Assembly: GCF_019097595.1 (NCBI RefSeq) | Contig: NC_080722.1 | Span: 23,847,130-23,911,129 of the forward strand | Direction of reading: 5' to 3' | From: Hemibagrus wyckioides | Taxonomy: Eukaryota > Chordata > Actinopteri > Siluriformes > Bagridae | DNA length: 64,000 bases | In this document: positions 53,611 through 64,000 of the stretch, one piece after another | Numbering within the stretch: the first letter of the stretch is position 1 | Layout of the letters: each line of letters begins with the position of its first letter | Translations under genes and position numbers: made by a program | Notes under the pieces: model-generated | The model's database searches: none | Told to the model about the DNA's origin: nothing | What the model saw: the letters and a program-made list of their open reading frames with translations, nothing else

Positions 53611-54539
53611 CAGGTCAGGTAGATTTTTAGACACAGGATTTTTGATCAGTGGACAGTACACTGTTGTCATGGTAACTCCTTACTGGGCTCACTTTCTGAC
53701 TCGAGCTGTCTAAAATTGAAGTCCAGCCAGAGCGCCATAGGGGTCAGTGCCCATATTTTGTTGTTGTTGTTGTTATTTAAACTGGTGCTTTAATTTATCA
53801 GCAAGATACATTAGTCTGCCCTGAGAATTGAAACTGTTTAATGACCCACACAAAAAGTGTAGTTTGTGTTACACTGGGTCTGTGCATACAATGATATTCT
53901 ATTATATTGAATATCATTGTATGGATATATAGAGGAGCTTGCAAGTTTTCCCAATGACCACAGGTTATTCAAGCAAAATCAAGCATTTTTGGTCACAACA
54001 GTCAAAGAAAAATCCATCAGCCATGTTTTGATTGCTTTAAAGCTGCTTAGTTGGACTTCACCTTATTTTGTTCACTTTATTTTAAAGCAATCTATCGTGT
54101 TTTGAGACGTTTGTATCCAGCTAGAACCCACAGGGGGAAAAAAGCAAGTCCTGGGCAAAAAAGCAAGTCCAGTCAGAGTCCAGTCTTCTTACTGGGCATA
54201 AATCCCAGCTTGATTGTTAATGAATCTGAGAAAACTGAAGTTTGAACACAGAAGTACAGGGAAATTCTGGAAATGTTACAGTAATGCTAGCCAACATTAC
54301 CTGTTGAATCAGTGTTAGCTATGTTGGATGACTACTTTAACCAATATACAAATTTGTAGGTAATAGTTATGTAAATAATGAGATTGCATCAAATTATGTG
54401 TCACTACCAACATGGTTAAAAATCTTATCTTAATTCTGACTGATTATCATTTAGTGATTTTCATCACTTCCTTATTCCTAACTTTAGGTTTCCTGCATTG
54501 ACTCACACTTTAATCCAACCACAGGGGATGCACAGAAGT

Positions 54540-54569
54540 ATGTGTGTGTGTGCGTGTGAATATGTGTAT

Positions 54570-54615
<46 letters not shown>

Positions 54616-54627
54616 GAATATGTGTAT

Positions 54628-54662
<35 letters not shown>
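54540..54662. repeat. (TG)n microsatellite
   Basis: About 120 bp of TG repeats, with a duplicated interruption containing CGTGTGAATATGTGTATG at about 54551 and 54610. Confidence 0.95.
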
Positions 54663-54665
<3 letters not shown>

Positions 54666-54889
54666 TCTGTTTAATCTTTTGCTTTGGTTTCCTGTTTAAT
54701 TCTCAGCCCCTCCTCATATTCAGAACATCAGAATGTTTTTTTTGCAAAATCACATTGACAAAATTAGCAGTCTGCCATGCCTTGATAGGAAGTAGCAAAG
54801 CTGGTAAGTAGATAGCAAAAAAATAGTGACAGCTAGTTGCGATAAGATCTATAAATGAACAAATAAATTTCAACTAATGTTTTACAACA

Positions 54890-55340
54890 CACAGCCATAA
54901 CATTGAAAGCACCTGCCTAATATCGTGCCACCAAATATTTCTGACTCGTCAATTCATGGACTCCACAAGACCTCTGAACATGTGCTGTGCTATCTGGTAA
55001 GACATTAGCAGCAGATTCCTTAAGTCCTGTAAACTGGATTGGATTACATCCCACAGAACTTTGATCAGATTGAGATTTGGGGAATTTGGTGTTCAACACC
55101 TTGAACTCTTTGTCATGTACCTCAAACCATTCCTGAACAGTTTTTTCAGTGTGACAGACAGCATTATCCTGCTGAAAGAGGGCACAGCCATAAGGGAACA
55201 CTTACCATGACTTGGTCTGAGACAATGTGTAGGTAGGTGCTAAGCCACTTCACCTGTCACCTGATGTTAATGATATGGCTGTAGTCATTCTGAGCACTCT
55301 GACTGGGGCTGATATGTTTACGTTTGAGATGTCAATCATA
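54890..55340 (-). mobile_element. Tc1-like fragment, reverse orientation
   Basis: The - strand encodes QQDNAVCHTEKTVQEWF (transposase region around the second catalytic Asp) and then breaks down. On the + strand it carries TTCATGGACTCCACAAGACC and CATTATCCTGCTGAAAGAGG, typical of a common teleost Tc1 family. No inverted termini seen; truncated. Confidence 0.75.
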
Positions 55341-55499
55341 TTCATTACAATTTAATTGATTTCTAACTTGTCAGTTAGTTATGAGAAATACCCTTTTCCC
55401 TTTGAGAAACCTCCCAGCCATCATATAGAGAAGCCGTGGCCCCAGAAAGGATAAGTGAACCACGTATATATATATATATATATAACTTCACTGACTCAG

Positions 55500-57530
55500 T
55501 TAAGCCGTGTGTCTAAATAACAGTTCTAAATTTTCTACCTGATAGGCTAGAACATGTTGTTAGTGTTAAAGGAACAGCCCTCTCCTGGCTCAGGTCTTAC
55601 TTGACTGACCGTTTTCAGTTTGTAGATCTAGATGGTGACTTCTCTATGCATACCAAGGTTATGTTCTGTGTTCCACAAGGTTCTCTCTTAGGCCCACTGC
55701 TTTTTTCCCTATATATGTTACCCCTTGGTGCATATATTCATAAACATGGTATTAGCTTCCACTGTTATGCCGATGACACACAGCTATATGTTTCAGCTAA
55801 GTCAGATGAGAGACACCAGCTTATTAAGATAGAAGAATGTGTAAAGGACATTAGACATTGGATGGTCACTAACTTCCTCCTGCTTAACTCTGACAAGACA
55901 GAGGTGCTAGTACTTGGACCACATGCAGCTAGAAGTAAGCTTTCTGATTACAGAGTAACAGTCTGTATGGTCTTTCGGTTTCATCTTGTCCAGCAGTATA
56001 AGGTCTTGGTGTGATTATTGACTCTGGTCTTTCGTTTGATGCTCATGTAGATAATATCACTAGGGTAGCCTTCTGTCATCTCAGAAATATCACTAAGATA
56101 AGAAATATGATGTCACTTTATGATGCAGAGAAACTAGTTCATGCTTTTGTTAGCTTTAGGTTGGATTATTGTAATGTCTTACTGTCTGGATGTTCCAGTA
56201 GGAGCAGAAGCAAGCTCCAGTTAGTCCAGAACACAGCAGCTAACTGCTAGTCCTAACTAGAACCAGAATCTTAGCCACACTACATTGGCTCCCAGTCAAA
56301 TTTTGCATTGATTATAAAATCCTGTTACTGACCTATAAAGCACTAAATGGTCTCGCGCTGCAGTACCTGAGCGATCTTTTAGTCTTTTATGATCCGCCAC
56401 GCCCACTCCGATCAAGGGGTGCTGGTTACTTGGTAGTACCTCAGGTAGCAAAGGCTACAGCAGGGGGCAGAGCTTTTTCTTTCAAAGCCCCACAGTTATG
56501 GAACAACCTTCCAATTAGTGTTCGGGATTCAGACACAGTCTCAATGTTTAAGTCTAGGCTGAAGACACATTTGTTTAGTCAAGCTTTTAATATATAGTTC
56601 TTAGGTAAAGGAGCAGATCTGGAAGGTTCATAGGCATAGAGTGTTTGGTGACTGGGATGTTTGGATGCTGTCACCCTACCACCCTCACAAGTCGCTCAGG
56701 TTTGCTGACTGTGAAGTGGTTGGACTCTTTATGTCCCAGGAAGCCTTCATGTCTGTGACCTTCTGGCTCTCCCTTTTAGTTATGCTGTCATAGCTAGTCT
56801 TGCCGGAGTCTCTGCCTGCACTTTACACATAACCTACATTGTCTTAAACATCACATGATCAGAATCATACTTAATGTTTTTCTCTCTCTGTCTTTCTCTG
56901 TCGAGCTATACACCCCACTCCTGAGCTCCCAGTGTTTGCCAGTTCCAGTGTGACCACTGCCCTACCCCTGGTCAGAGTCTCGTCGCTTGGTGGTGCCCAC
57001 TGATGCTATGGATGGATCTGTGTGGACCAGGACACAGCCATAGACAGAGCCACTTGGGGACTTTCACACCATCACGGATCTGCCAATTCATCTGTCAGCT
57101 TGTGACAGCAAAGAATTAGTGTCTATAATGACCTTAGAAACTACAACGACCTAATAGTTCCTCATGGGCCATTGATTGCTGTTGTAGAAAGGACATTAAT
57201 CAGTTACAGTTACATTATTTATTGTCCAGTGTCACCCAAATGAGGATGGGTTCCCTTCTGAGAATGGTTCCTCTCAAGGTTTCTTCCTCAGATCATCCCA
57301 GGGAGTTTTTCCCAGGCTTGCTCATTAGGGATAAAATAAAATATTTTAATAATTTAATTTAATAATTTCTTCTTATTTCTAGGTATTTAGTTATTTTTTA
57401 TATTTTTATTTTCATTTTTCCCCCTCCCCTTTCTCCATTTCTCTTCTTTTGTAAAGCTGCTTTGAGACAATTTTCATTGTAAAAGGCGCTATACAAAATA
57501 AATTTAATTGAATTGAATTGAATTGAACTG
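55500..57530 (+). mobile_element. 5'-truncated L2/CR1-type LINE with reverse transcriptase
   Basis: Frames from about 55560 to 56590 encode the reverse transcriptase with PQGSLLGPLLFSLYMLPLG and the catalytic YADD (FHCYADDTQLYVSA), followed by the C-terminal part. A frameshift near 56010 and stops near 56250 split it. The 3' UTR ends in GTAAAAGGCGCTATACAAAA followed by (TTGAA)n. The endonuclease half is missing. The L2/CR1 assignment rests on motif wording and tail, not on a search. Confidence 0.88.
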
Positions 57531-58600
57531 AATCTGCAAACAAAAACCCACCTCAAAACAAACAACAAAGCTGTGCATCAACAGAGTTCTCTCAGCAGGG
57601 CATTTAAAATGAGATTTTTCCACAGACTGCACTGTCCACTGAAAACAGTTTGTATAAAATGAACGAACATCTCGATATTGAAGTGAGATGCTTGATAATT
57701 TGATTTGGTGATATATTGAATTTCACCAAGTGTGATGAATAATACAGACACATTTTCTATACGAAACATTTCATTGCTGTGTTTTTTTAATGAAATGTTT
57801 ACAGGAGGTTGGTCTTCCTATACAGTCTTAAAGCAGTCACCTGTGGCATGCCTATGTATGCCAGTGAAATTGTACCGGCTGACATTTTGTTATGTGGAAA
57901 AGCATTAAGTACCTAAAACCTAAACCACTAACTTGAGTGGCAAAGTTTAGACAACTACTAACTCTTTCATAAATAGGCTCACAGCAAGTGGCTCGCTAAA
58001 TATTGTTAATTTAAAAATAGCTTTTTAGGAATTATTCAGTATTTAAATGAAATGTCTTAAAAACTCAGGTGTTGTGTTCACCTGTCTACATTGTCTCTTA
58101 TCTGCCTACATTGTCTCTTGGTACCCATAGAGACAGATTCTCCCTGTGTCTATGTGGGTTTCCATGGATCTCTGGTTTTCTTTTGCCTCCCCGGGAATAT
58201 TTACATGTCATGTCCAGTGTTTCCTGAATAGGAGGGATGAATAAGGAATGAAGGAATGAATAAATGTTTGATATACTTATCTTTGGACTATATCAGACTT
58301 TTTTTTTGGGTACTGTGTACTGTACATGGTACAAAGTTACTAGATGCAAGAGCAGATTCAGGTGAATGCTGAATTATTGCCTAATGCAGGAACCAATTAA
58401 GGATCAGTAGTTCTAATGACCATATTTATTTATTTTAAAAAAAAGTCTTACATCTTTAGGATCTACTCCTACATGGTAGGCCGCAGTAAATGCTGCGTCA
58501 TAGAGAGCGAACTCAGTGTGTCTGTGCATGGGTGCTATAACATTGGAATCCCACAAGCACAGGGCAGGAAAAAATAAAAATGCTCCATCACTTCCATGCT

Positions 58601-58747
58601 GTTACCATGGCAACCCGGGGCCTTTGCCGAGTCACGGGGGAATTCTGTTTTTTTGCACGGCTCACTTGCTAAATGAGCGAGTCAGCTCTTCAGGGGTCTG
58701 CCTCTTGCCTCTCCCTGGCAACTGGTTGCTAGGTTGCCACAGTTGCC
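58601..58747. promoter_or_regulatory. Cluster of RFX X-box-like motifs
   Basis: GTTACCATGGCAAC (58601-58614) is a full palindromic X-box. Half-sites GGCAAC (58717), GTTGCT (58725), GTTGCC (58733) and GTTGCC (58742) follow within 150 bp. Motif reading only. Confidence 0.35.
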
Positions 58748-58847
58748 ATGTTAATGCGACATTGAGGGTTTCAAGCTCGTAAAACATTGTATCACGTTCT
58801 GGACACCAGCATCTGCCTGTAATGTCTCCTCATTAATCACGCATGTT

Positions 58848-59426
58848 TTACAGAGAATGATAACCATTGACTACCTGTACCATGCTAGTTCTAAACATGC
58901 CAAGATTTGATAGCAAGTATATACCAAATTTGAATGGAATTGACGTTATAGCCCCCCCGGTGAGAGGCAACAGCATGTGAGAGTATTGCAGTTGTGCTCC
59001 ATAGCAATAAGGGAAAACAAAGACACCTGTTCTGGGAGCAGCTAAAAAATTGTGAATACCATAAATTGTCATGTTGACATTAATTTCCTTCCACAGATGC
59101 AGACATAAAATAACAGTGTGCTGTAATGGCATTTGCAGCAGGGCCAAGTGGCAGCAATGTTTGTCACCTGCTGAATGGTGAATGTTGAGAGATCGTAGAA
59201 TTGCCTGAGAGACTCCTGGTTGTAAGCCACAGTACCCAGAGCATAGGGTGGCTAGGTAATGCATAATATTATCTATAGGACAGAGTGATGGATGGGCCTG
59301 GCTCAAACGGTCACTGCAACAGGAAATCCATGGGCCTCGTTTATCAGCATTGTGGTAAAAAGTTTTAAATCGTTTTTCTTTTGCATTCTGAGTTCTCATT
59401 TGTGCAATAAAATTGGGATTCATCAA
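58848..59426 (-). other. Unassigned 192-codon open frame
   Basis: The longest open frame in the last 10 kb that is not a simple repeat. The predicted peptide, rich in His, Cys and Leu, matches nothing that I know. The start region overlaps 'GATAAACGAGGCCCATGG', a phrase I associate with teleost DNA-transposon MITEs, so this is probably chance or transposon remnant. Confidence 0.2.
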
Positions 59427-59689
59427 AAGTGCCTACAAATGGCATACTCCTGAGTCTAAGCAATGAAACAGTATCAGTTGTTCATAGCTGCTGTGCATGT
59501 GCATGTCACTGCATTTAAAATTATCCATGAATATTATGTATATTACAAACATGTGGGCATTGCTTCAACGGATGCCTTAATAAGCAATCAACATTAGAGA
59601 TACAGCATGCTTGAACAAAAGAAATTCAGGAAGCAAGGTTCAATAAAGTAATACTGTGCAGTTTATTCATTAAAAAAGATTTATATTCA

Positions 59690-59790
59690 CACTCTCCGGT
59701 GTCACCCAGATAAGTCTGTGAGTCTGGTTCCTCTGAAGGTTTCTTCCTCATATTGTCTCAGGGAGTTTTCCCCTGATTTGCGGCTGCACT
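59690..59790 (+). repeat. LINE 3' UTR fragment
   Basis: 'GGTGTCACCCAGATAAG' and 'GGTTTCTTCCTCATATTGTC', related to 57227-57310 of the LINE above. Confidence 0.7.
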
Positions 59791-60744
59791 TTTCGTTTGG
59801 TTTCGAATTTGTGGCTCGGGTGATTTTCTTGGCTCAGCTTACCATGGGTTTGGAGGTTGTGTTCCACTGTGTTACACCACAGCTCTGCATACTTTGTACT
59901 TTCAGATCCCAAGCCACTAAAACCAGCCATTGTTTGCAAGTCAGCTTGTAGGTTTCTTTGTTCTTCAGGTTGTATCTGATAAGCAAGTCAGAAAGCGAGT
60001 CAGTATTCAGTCAGTAATAAAGTGTGACAGATCTAAAGATTTAAATGCAAGACAGGACGATCAAGAGAGGCAATTAAACACAATAGCTTATAATTATAGG
60101 CTATAGTTATAATCACTAGTACTAAAAATAAATCACTATTATTATTATTCATAAAATCTAAATATGATATTTAGTGATAGACACAGATAGAGTGATTAAG
60201 TTCTCCGGGTTGCAGATGAGGAACAAAAATGTAAAAAGAGGAAGGAGAACCTTGGGTGAGTTTGTTTTTTGGTTAATGCTGAGATGCTTTGTTTCTCGTG
60301 ATGGAATATGCTGTTTCACTATTATGGAGGCATGTGTAGGAAGTGTATATTTTTTTAGACTGAGCACCACGCAGTTCTATCACTAAGGACTGTTCACTCG
60401 CAGACCGAAGCCAGCAGGCGGACGGGCGAAGTTCTGTTGGTTACTAACTCTATAAGTGAGCGTCACAGAATGTGTTGCCTCAGTGATTCACTAGAACAGT
60501 ACTTAAGTAAGAACAGATGAGTCGTGAGATTCTGAGCGCCTGGATTTCTGTGCAGCCCTCCTCTTGTTATATACCTGCATGATTCCTACCACAATGTGGT
60601 CTGTGTTAGCTGCCTTTCTACTAAAAGCCTCAAGAAATTAGTTATAGTAATCTAATCAACATAAAATAAGTAACACTAAACAAACTGCCAACACCTTTAA
60701 AGCTTGAAATGTAAAATTGTTTAATGTCTTAAATCACTGGTCTA

Positions 60745-60935
60745 TTACAGATTTAAATTACTCTGTCTAACAAAGACCTGGATTAGAGCAAATGAGTACA
60801 TAACTATAAATAAGGAACCCGCCTGTGTCTAAGTGGCCGAGGAGGAGGCGTTGCAGCTATTTATAAAGATGCTGTAGGCATTACCCAGAAATCTGTGCAT
60901 GAATTTATCTCTTTTATTAACATAATGGACATATT
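60745..60935 (+). repeat. LINE endonuclease-region fragment
   Basis: Translates in part to KTWIRANEYIT and then, after an interruption, to an eroded Gly-rich stretch and LQLFIKML. This is the pattern of the apurinic endonuclease domain of the same LINE class. It lies 3 kb downstream of the RT fragment, so it is a separate insertion or a rearranged piece. Confidence 0.6.
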
Positions 60936-61221
60936 CACCAAACAGAAGTTTAAACAGAACACCAGGAACCTTTATTTATATCTGACCGATTTTCTCCAAG
61001 ATCTTGTTGTATAAGTGGGGAAAAAAAGCAATAAATGGAAAGTGGAGATTTTGAAGACTTCAAAATATTCTTTTAGATAAGTTTTTGATATAACTTACTC
61101 AGTGGGTATTACTCAAAATCTAGCACTCTGCAGCAGATACACTGCCTGTTTATTACCGTTTGCTATCAGTAATGAAACCATGGTCACATGACCCAAGTTT
61201 CATCAGTTAGTTTATTGGAAC

Positions 61222-61330
61222 TGGTAGCTCAGTGGTTAAGATGTTAGCTTACCATTCAGAAGGTTGTGGGTTCAAATCCCAGCAAGTTGCTTCTGTTGGG
61301 CCCTTGAGCAAGATGTGCTCTGATGTAAAT
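61222..61330 (+). mobile_element. tRNA-derived SINE head
   Basis: 'GGTAGCTCAGTGGTTAAGA' (box A) and 'GGGTTCAAATCCCAGC' (box B) at tRNA spacing, followed by a short body 'GGGCCCTTGAGCAAG'. No clean acceptor stem, so not a tRNA gene. Confidence 0.75.
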
Positions 61331-61359
61331 GTAAGTTGCTTTGGTGGGATATATTAGGC

Positions 61360-61800
61360 AGCAACATTTTGTCCTCAGAGTTGATGTTTTAGAAGCAGGA
61401 AAAATGGACAAGTGTAAGGATTTGAGCGAGTTTGACGAAGGGCCAAATTGTGATGGCTAGACCACTGGATCAGAACATCTCCAAAACTGCAGCTCTTGTG
61501 GAGTGTTCCCGGTCTGCAGTGGTCAGTATCTATCAAAAGTGGTCCAAGGAAGGAACAGTGGTGAACTGGCAACAGGGTCATGGGCGGTCAAGGCTCATTG
61601 ATGCACGTGGGGAGTGAAGGCTGGACCGTGTGATCCGATCCAACAGACGAGCTACTGCTGCTCAGATTGTTGAAGAAGTTAATGCTGGTTCTGATAGAAA
61701 GGGGTCAGAATACACAGTGCAGGATGAGACAGGGCTGTTTTGGCAGCTAAAGGGGGACCAACAGAATATTATATGCCGGTAGTCATAATGTTATGCCTGG
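61360..61800 (+). mobile_element. Internally deleted Tc1 element
   Basis: The 5' part encodes the N-terminal DNA-binding (paired-like helix-turn-helix) region of a Tc1 transposase ([20 protein letters not shown], then [17 protein letters not shown]). It then jumps, after 'ATACACAGTGCAGGATGAGA', to the element 3' end ('GGGGGACCAACAGAATATTA', 'CATAATGTTATGCCTGG'). The catalytic domain is absent. Confidence 0.8.
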
Positions 61801-62234
61801 TTATACTCTCCAGTACCTAACAGAGATCTGCTGTATATGACCGCATCAGTGGAGTGATTATAATTCTAAAACAAAACCAATATAATGATTTAAGTTCACT
61901 GATCTCCTCCTCAAAATGACCTTTTCCTAAAGAATTTCCAACTTTGTATGACAACAAGAAACTCTTCCCTTAGCATCGACTATGTTTCTAAATCTTTCCA
62001 ACTAGCATTGATTAAGCAACCCAACATGCCAGTTTCAAAGCTCCTCTTTGTCCCCAAGATGCTATAATAGAGCCCTTCATTTGGTGAGTTTGATCAATCA
62101 GGTAGGTAGGTTCATGATAACAAATGATATGACCTAGAGTATTGCGTCTAAATATTTCATAAACATACCATTCTTTGTTCAGATATGCAGTTATCCAGTC
62201 AGCCAAGGCTCAGAGCTCTTATATCAGAATGATG

Positions 62235-62700
62235 GGGGAAATGTGATCTCTGGGATTTTCACATACAAGTCTACAACTACAACAGCCACAAAAAACTAGA
62301 CAGTTAAAGATTGCCTGCACCTTTTTCCAATCTTAAGCTTTCCAGTTAAGTGACAATCCCAGGAGATCATCAGTTTCTGATGTGCTTCTAACATGCCAGT
62401 CAACGAGATCAGATGAGATTTTTCCTCATTCTAATGTTTGATATGAACATTAACCATTAAAGTGGCTAGTGCTTACACAATCAGGTCAGAGAGTCTATGG
62501 TAACTATTATCATCACTCTTTTACAACCATGATCAACAGAAAAGCATCTCAAAACACACAGTGTGACGATCCTTGAGGCAGATGAGCAACAACAGCAGAG
62601 GACCACGTCAAGTTCCTTTGCTATAAACCAAGAAGAGAAATCTGAGGCTACAGTGAGCTCAGAAGTGGACCGCCGACTGAAGGAAAAAGACCAGGCAGTG
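62235..62700. repeat. Rearranged Tc1-family fragments in both orientations
   Basis: 62340-62480 reads as the reverse complement of the Tc1 5' region found at 63490-63790. 62510-62650 ('AAAAGCATCTCAAAACACAC', 'CCTTGAGGCAGATGAGCAAC', 'AACAGCAGAGGACCAC') reads forward as a middle part of the same family. Confidence 0.6.
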
Positions 62701-63489
62701 TTTTTCTTCATATTCAACTGTATTAAGTAACGGAAAAGACTTTCTACATGCGGCCCGATATGCATCTGAACAGGAACGGCAGGAACTCTACCATGTGCAA
62801 ATTCTGAATATTACTCCATAAATCAGAGATGTGCTTTCAGCCTGCTTGTGCTGTTTTTCCTTTAAAAAAAAAAGTTTCTAGGCATTCAGAAGGTGAAGCT
62901 ATACAAAAACTGTCTGAGATGAGTAATCGTTCTCAAGGCCAAACGGATACAGTCACACATGTGATATTCAACTGGCTGGACAGCCATGATTAAGTGATTA
63001 CCTTATTTTCTCTGCAACAGCCAGAGGATTTAATTTCTGAGCTCTACATAATCAGGGTGGGAAAAAAAAATCCTGGTACTTATTAATGAGCGAAGGAGCT
63101 AATGGTTTGTATCACAAGGGAGACTGGATGAACAGATGGACTGAATGAATTATGTAACTCATAATCTTCACTAAGTCAATAGTGGATTTTTTTCTGACAG
63201 CCAAAGCCGCTCACTGCTAGTTCGTTTCTACGTATTCGAAGTGTTTTATGAACCCAAATACAACATCTTTGTACTTTCAGCTTTTCAGAAACACAGTATT
63301 TGAATGCTTTTCATTCACACTAAAGAGAGAGTACATTTTTATATACATTTCATTTCTAGTCAGAATTAGTGGGACATCTTAATTCTTCCTACCAACCAAA
63401 CCATGGCAACCAGCTGTGAATTAAAGAGAAAATTGACCACTACTGACCACTGTGTAGTGCATGTTATTCATACTAGAGTAGCACTGTAT

Positions 63490-63850
63490 TTATATATACA
63501 CATTCATGTCCACTTCATTAGGAACACCTGTACACCTGCAAAATCCATACCAGTGATATCTAAATCAGCCAATCACACAGCAGCGGCACCACACGAAAAG
63601 CCAAGAGCTTCAGGTTAGAGTTCACATCAAACATCAGAATGAACAAAAAAGTGTGATCTCTGTGACTTTAACCGTGGCATGGTTGATGGGCTGGTTTGAG
63701 TATTTCAGGAACTGCTGATCTATAGAGTTTGCACAGAGGGGTGCAAACTCAGATAATCAACAACTCTTTACAAATGCAATGAACAGAAAAGCATCTGAAA
63801 ACAAATTAAACCTTGAAGGAAATGTCAGTTGAGCATTGTGGGCATGAAAC
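63490..63850 (+). mobile_element. Tc1-family 5' region with internal deletion
   Basis: 'CCACTTCATTAGGAACACCT' and 'CAGCCAATCACACAGCAGCG', then 'ACTTTAACCGTGGCATGG' and 'GAGTATTTCAGGAACTGCTG' (start of the transposase), followed by a jump to 'AAAAGCATCTGAAAACA'. Family recognised from memory. Confidence 0.7.
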
Positions 63851-63900
63851 AACAACAATAATGAAATAAATCACTAATGAAGATCCAGATTTTATTATTT

Positions 63901-63902
<2 letters not shown>

Positions 63903-63942
<40 letters not shown>
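63903..63942. repeat. (TG)n(AG)n microsatellite
   Basis: About 15 TG units followed by a few AG units. Confidence 0.93.
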
Positions 63943-63943
<1 letters not shown>

Positions 63944-64000
63944 CATTGTGCCCCAATATTATTTACAACTAACAAATGGCTTCATCAACAGCGACACACT

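Larger units (their letters stand above)
53611..64000. other. Gene-poor downstream region
   Basis: In human the gene after CNTD1 is BECN1, on the opposite strand; I did not find its conserved C-terminal exons here. The stretch holds the mobile elements listed below. The parts 53611-54530, 57620-58590 and 59800-60740 show nothing I can name. Confidence 0.6.

Noticed and set aside
53611..64000. Searched for becn1 exons on the - strand
   Set aside because: No conserved BECN1 C-terminal sequence recognised; only mobile elements and unassigned DNA.

Overview
The window is vertebrate nuclear DNA, most likely from a teleost fish. Genes are split by GT-AG introns, the sequence is AT-rich, and it is full of simple repeats, Tc1/mariner and hAT remnants, an L2/CR1-type LINE and tRNA-derived SINEs. 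The SINE types resemble families I know from catfishes and other otophysans, so an otophysan or siluriform is my best guess. The species is not established.

Three protein-coding genes can be read exon by exon. (1) wnk4, + strand, exons 2 to 20 at 16029-41154. Only the first exon, with the glycine loop and the WNK-specific catalytic lysine, is missing; it must lie upstream of the window. The first 16 kb is therefore read as the end of a long first intron. (2) coa3, - strand, two exons at 47473-47275 and 43641-43535, giving 101 residues. (3) cntd1, + strand, seven exons at 47860-53388, giving 320 residues. The order wnk4-coa3-cntd1 matches human 17q21.31 (WNK4-COA3-CNTD1). wnk4 and coa3 converge tail to tail. 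coa3 and cntd1 diverge from a shared promoter interval of 386 bp.

Layout: 1-16 kb, intron rich in minisatellites, pyrimidine tracts and a CA-rich block split by an hAT element. 16-41 kb, wnk4; intron 6 holds a 30-bp satellite with a CCAAT box in each unit, and intron 10 holds a perfect 39-bp palindrome. 41-43.5 kb, the two 3' ends. 43.5-47.5 kb, coa3, whose intron carries two Tc1 elements, one with a nested repeat. 47.5-53.4 kb, cntd1. 53.4-64 kb, gene-poor DNA with a 5'-truncated LINE, several Tc1 fragments and a tRNA-derived SINE; no exon was recognised there.

The genes work separately: WNK4 is a chloride-sensing kinase controlling ion transport, COA3 is a mitochondrial cytochrome c oxidase assembly factor, and CNTD1 is a meiotic crossover cyclin-like protein. 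I found no evidence of an undescribed multi-gene system. The most unusual items are the CCAAT satellite, the perfect palindrome, a GC-AG intron in cntd1, and a wnk4 stop codon placed exactly at an exon junction.
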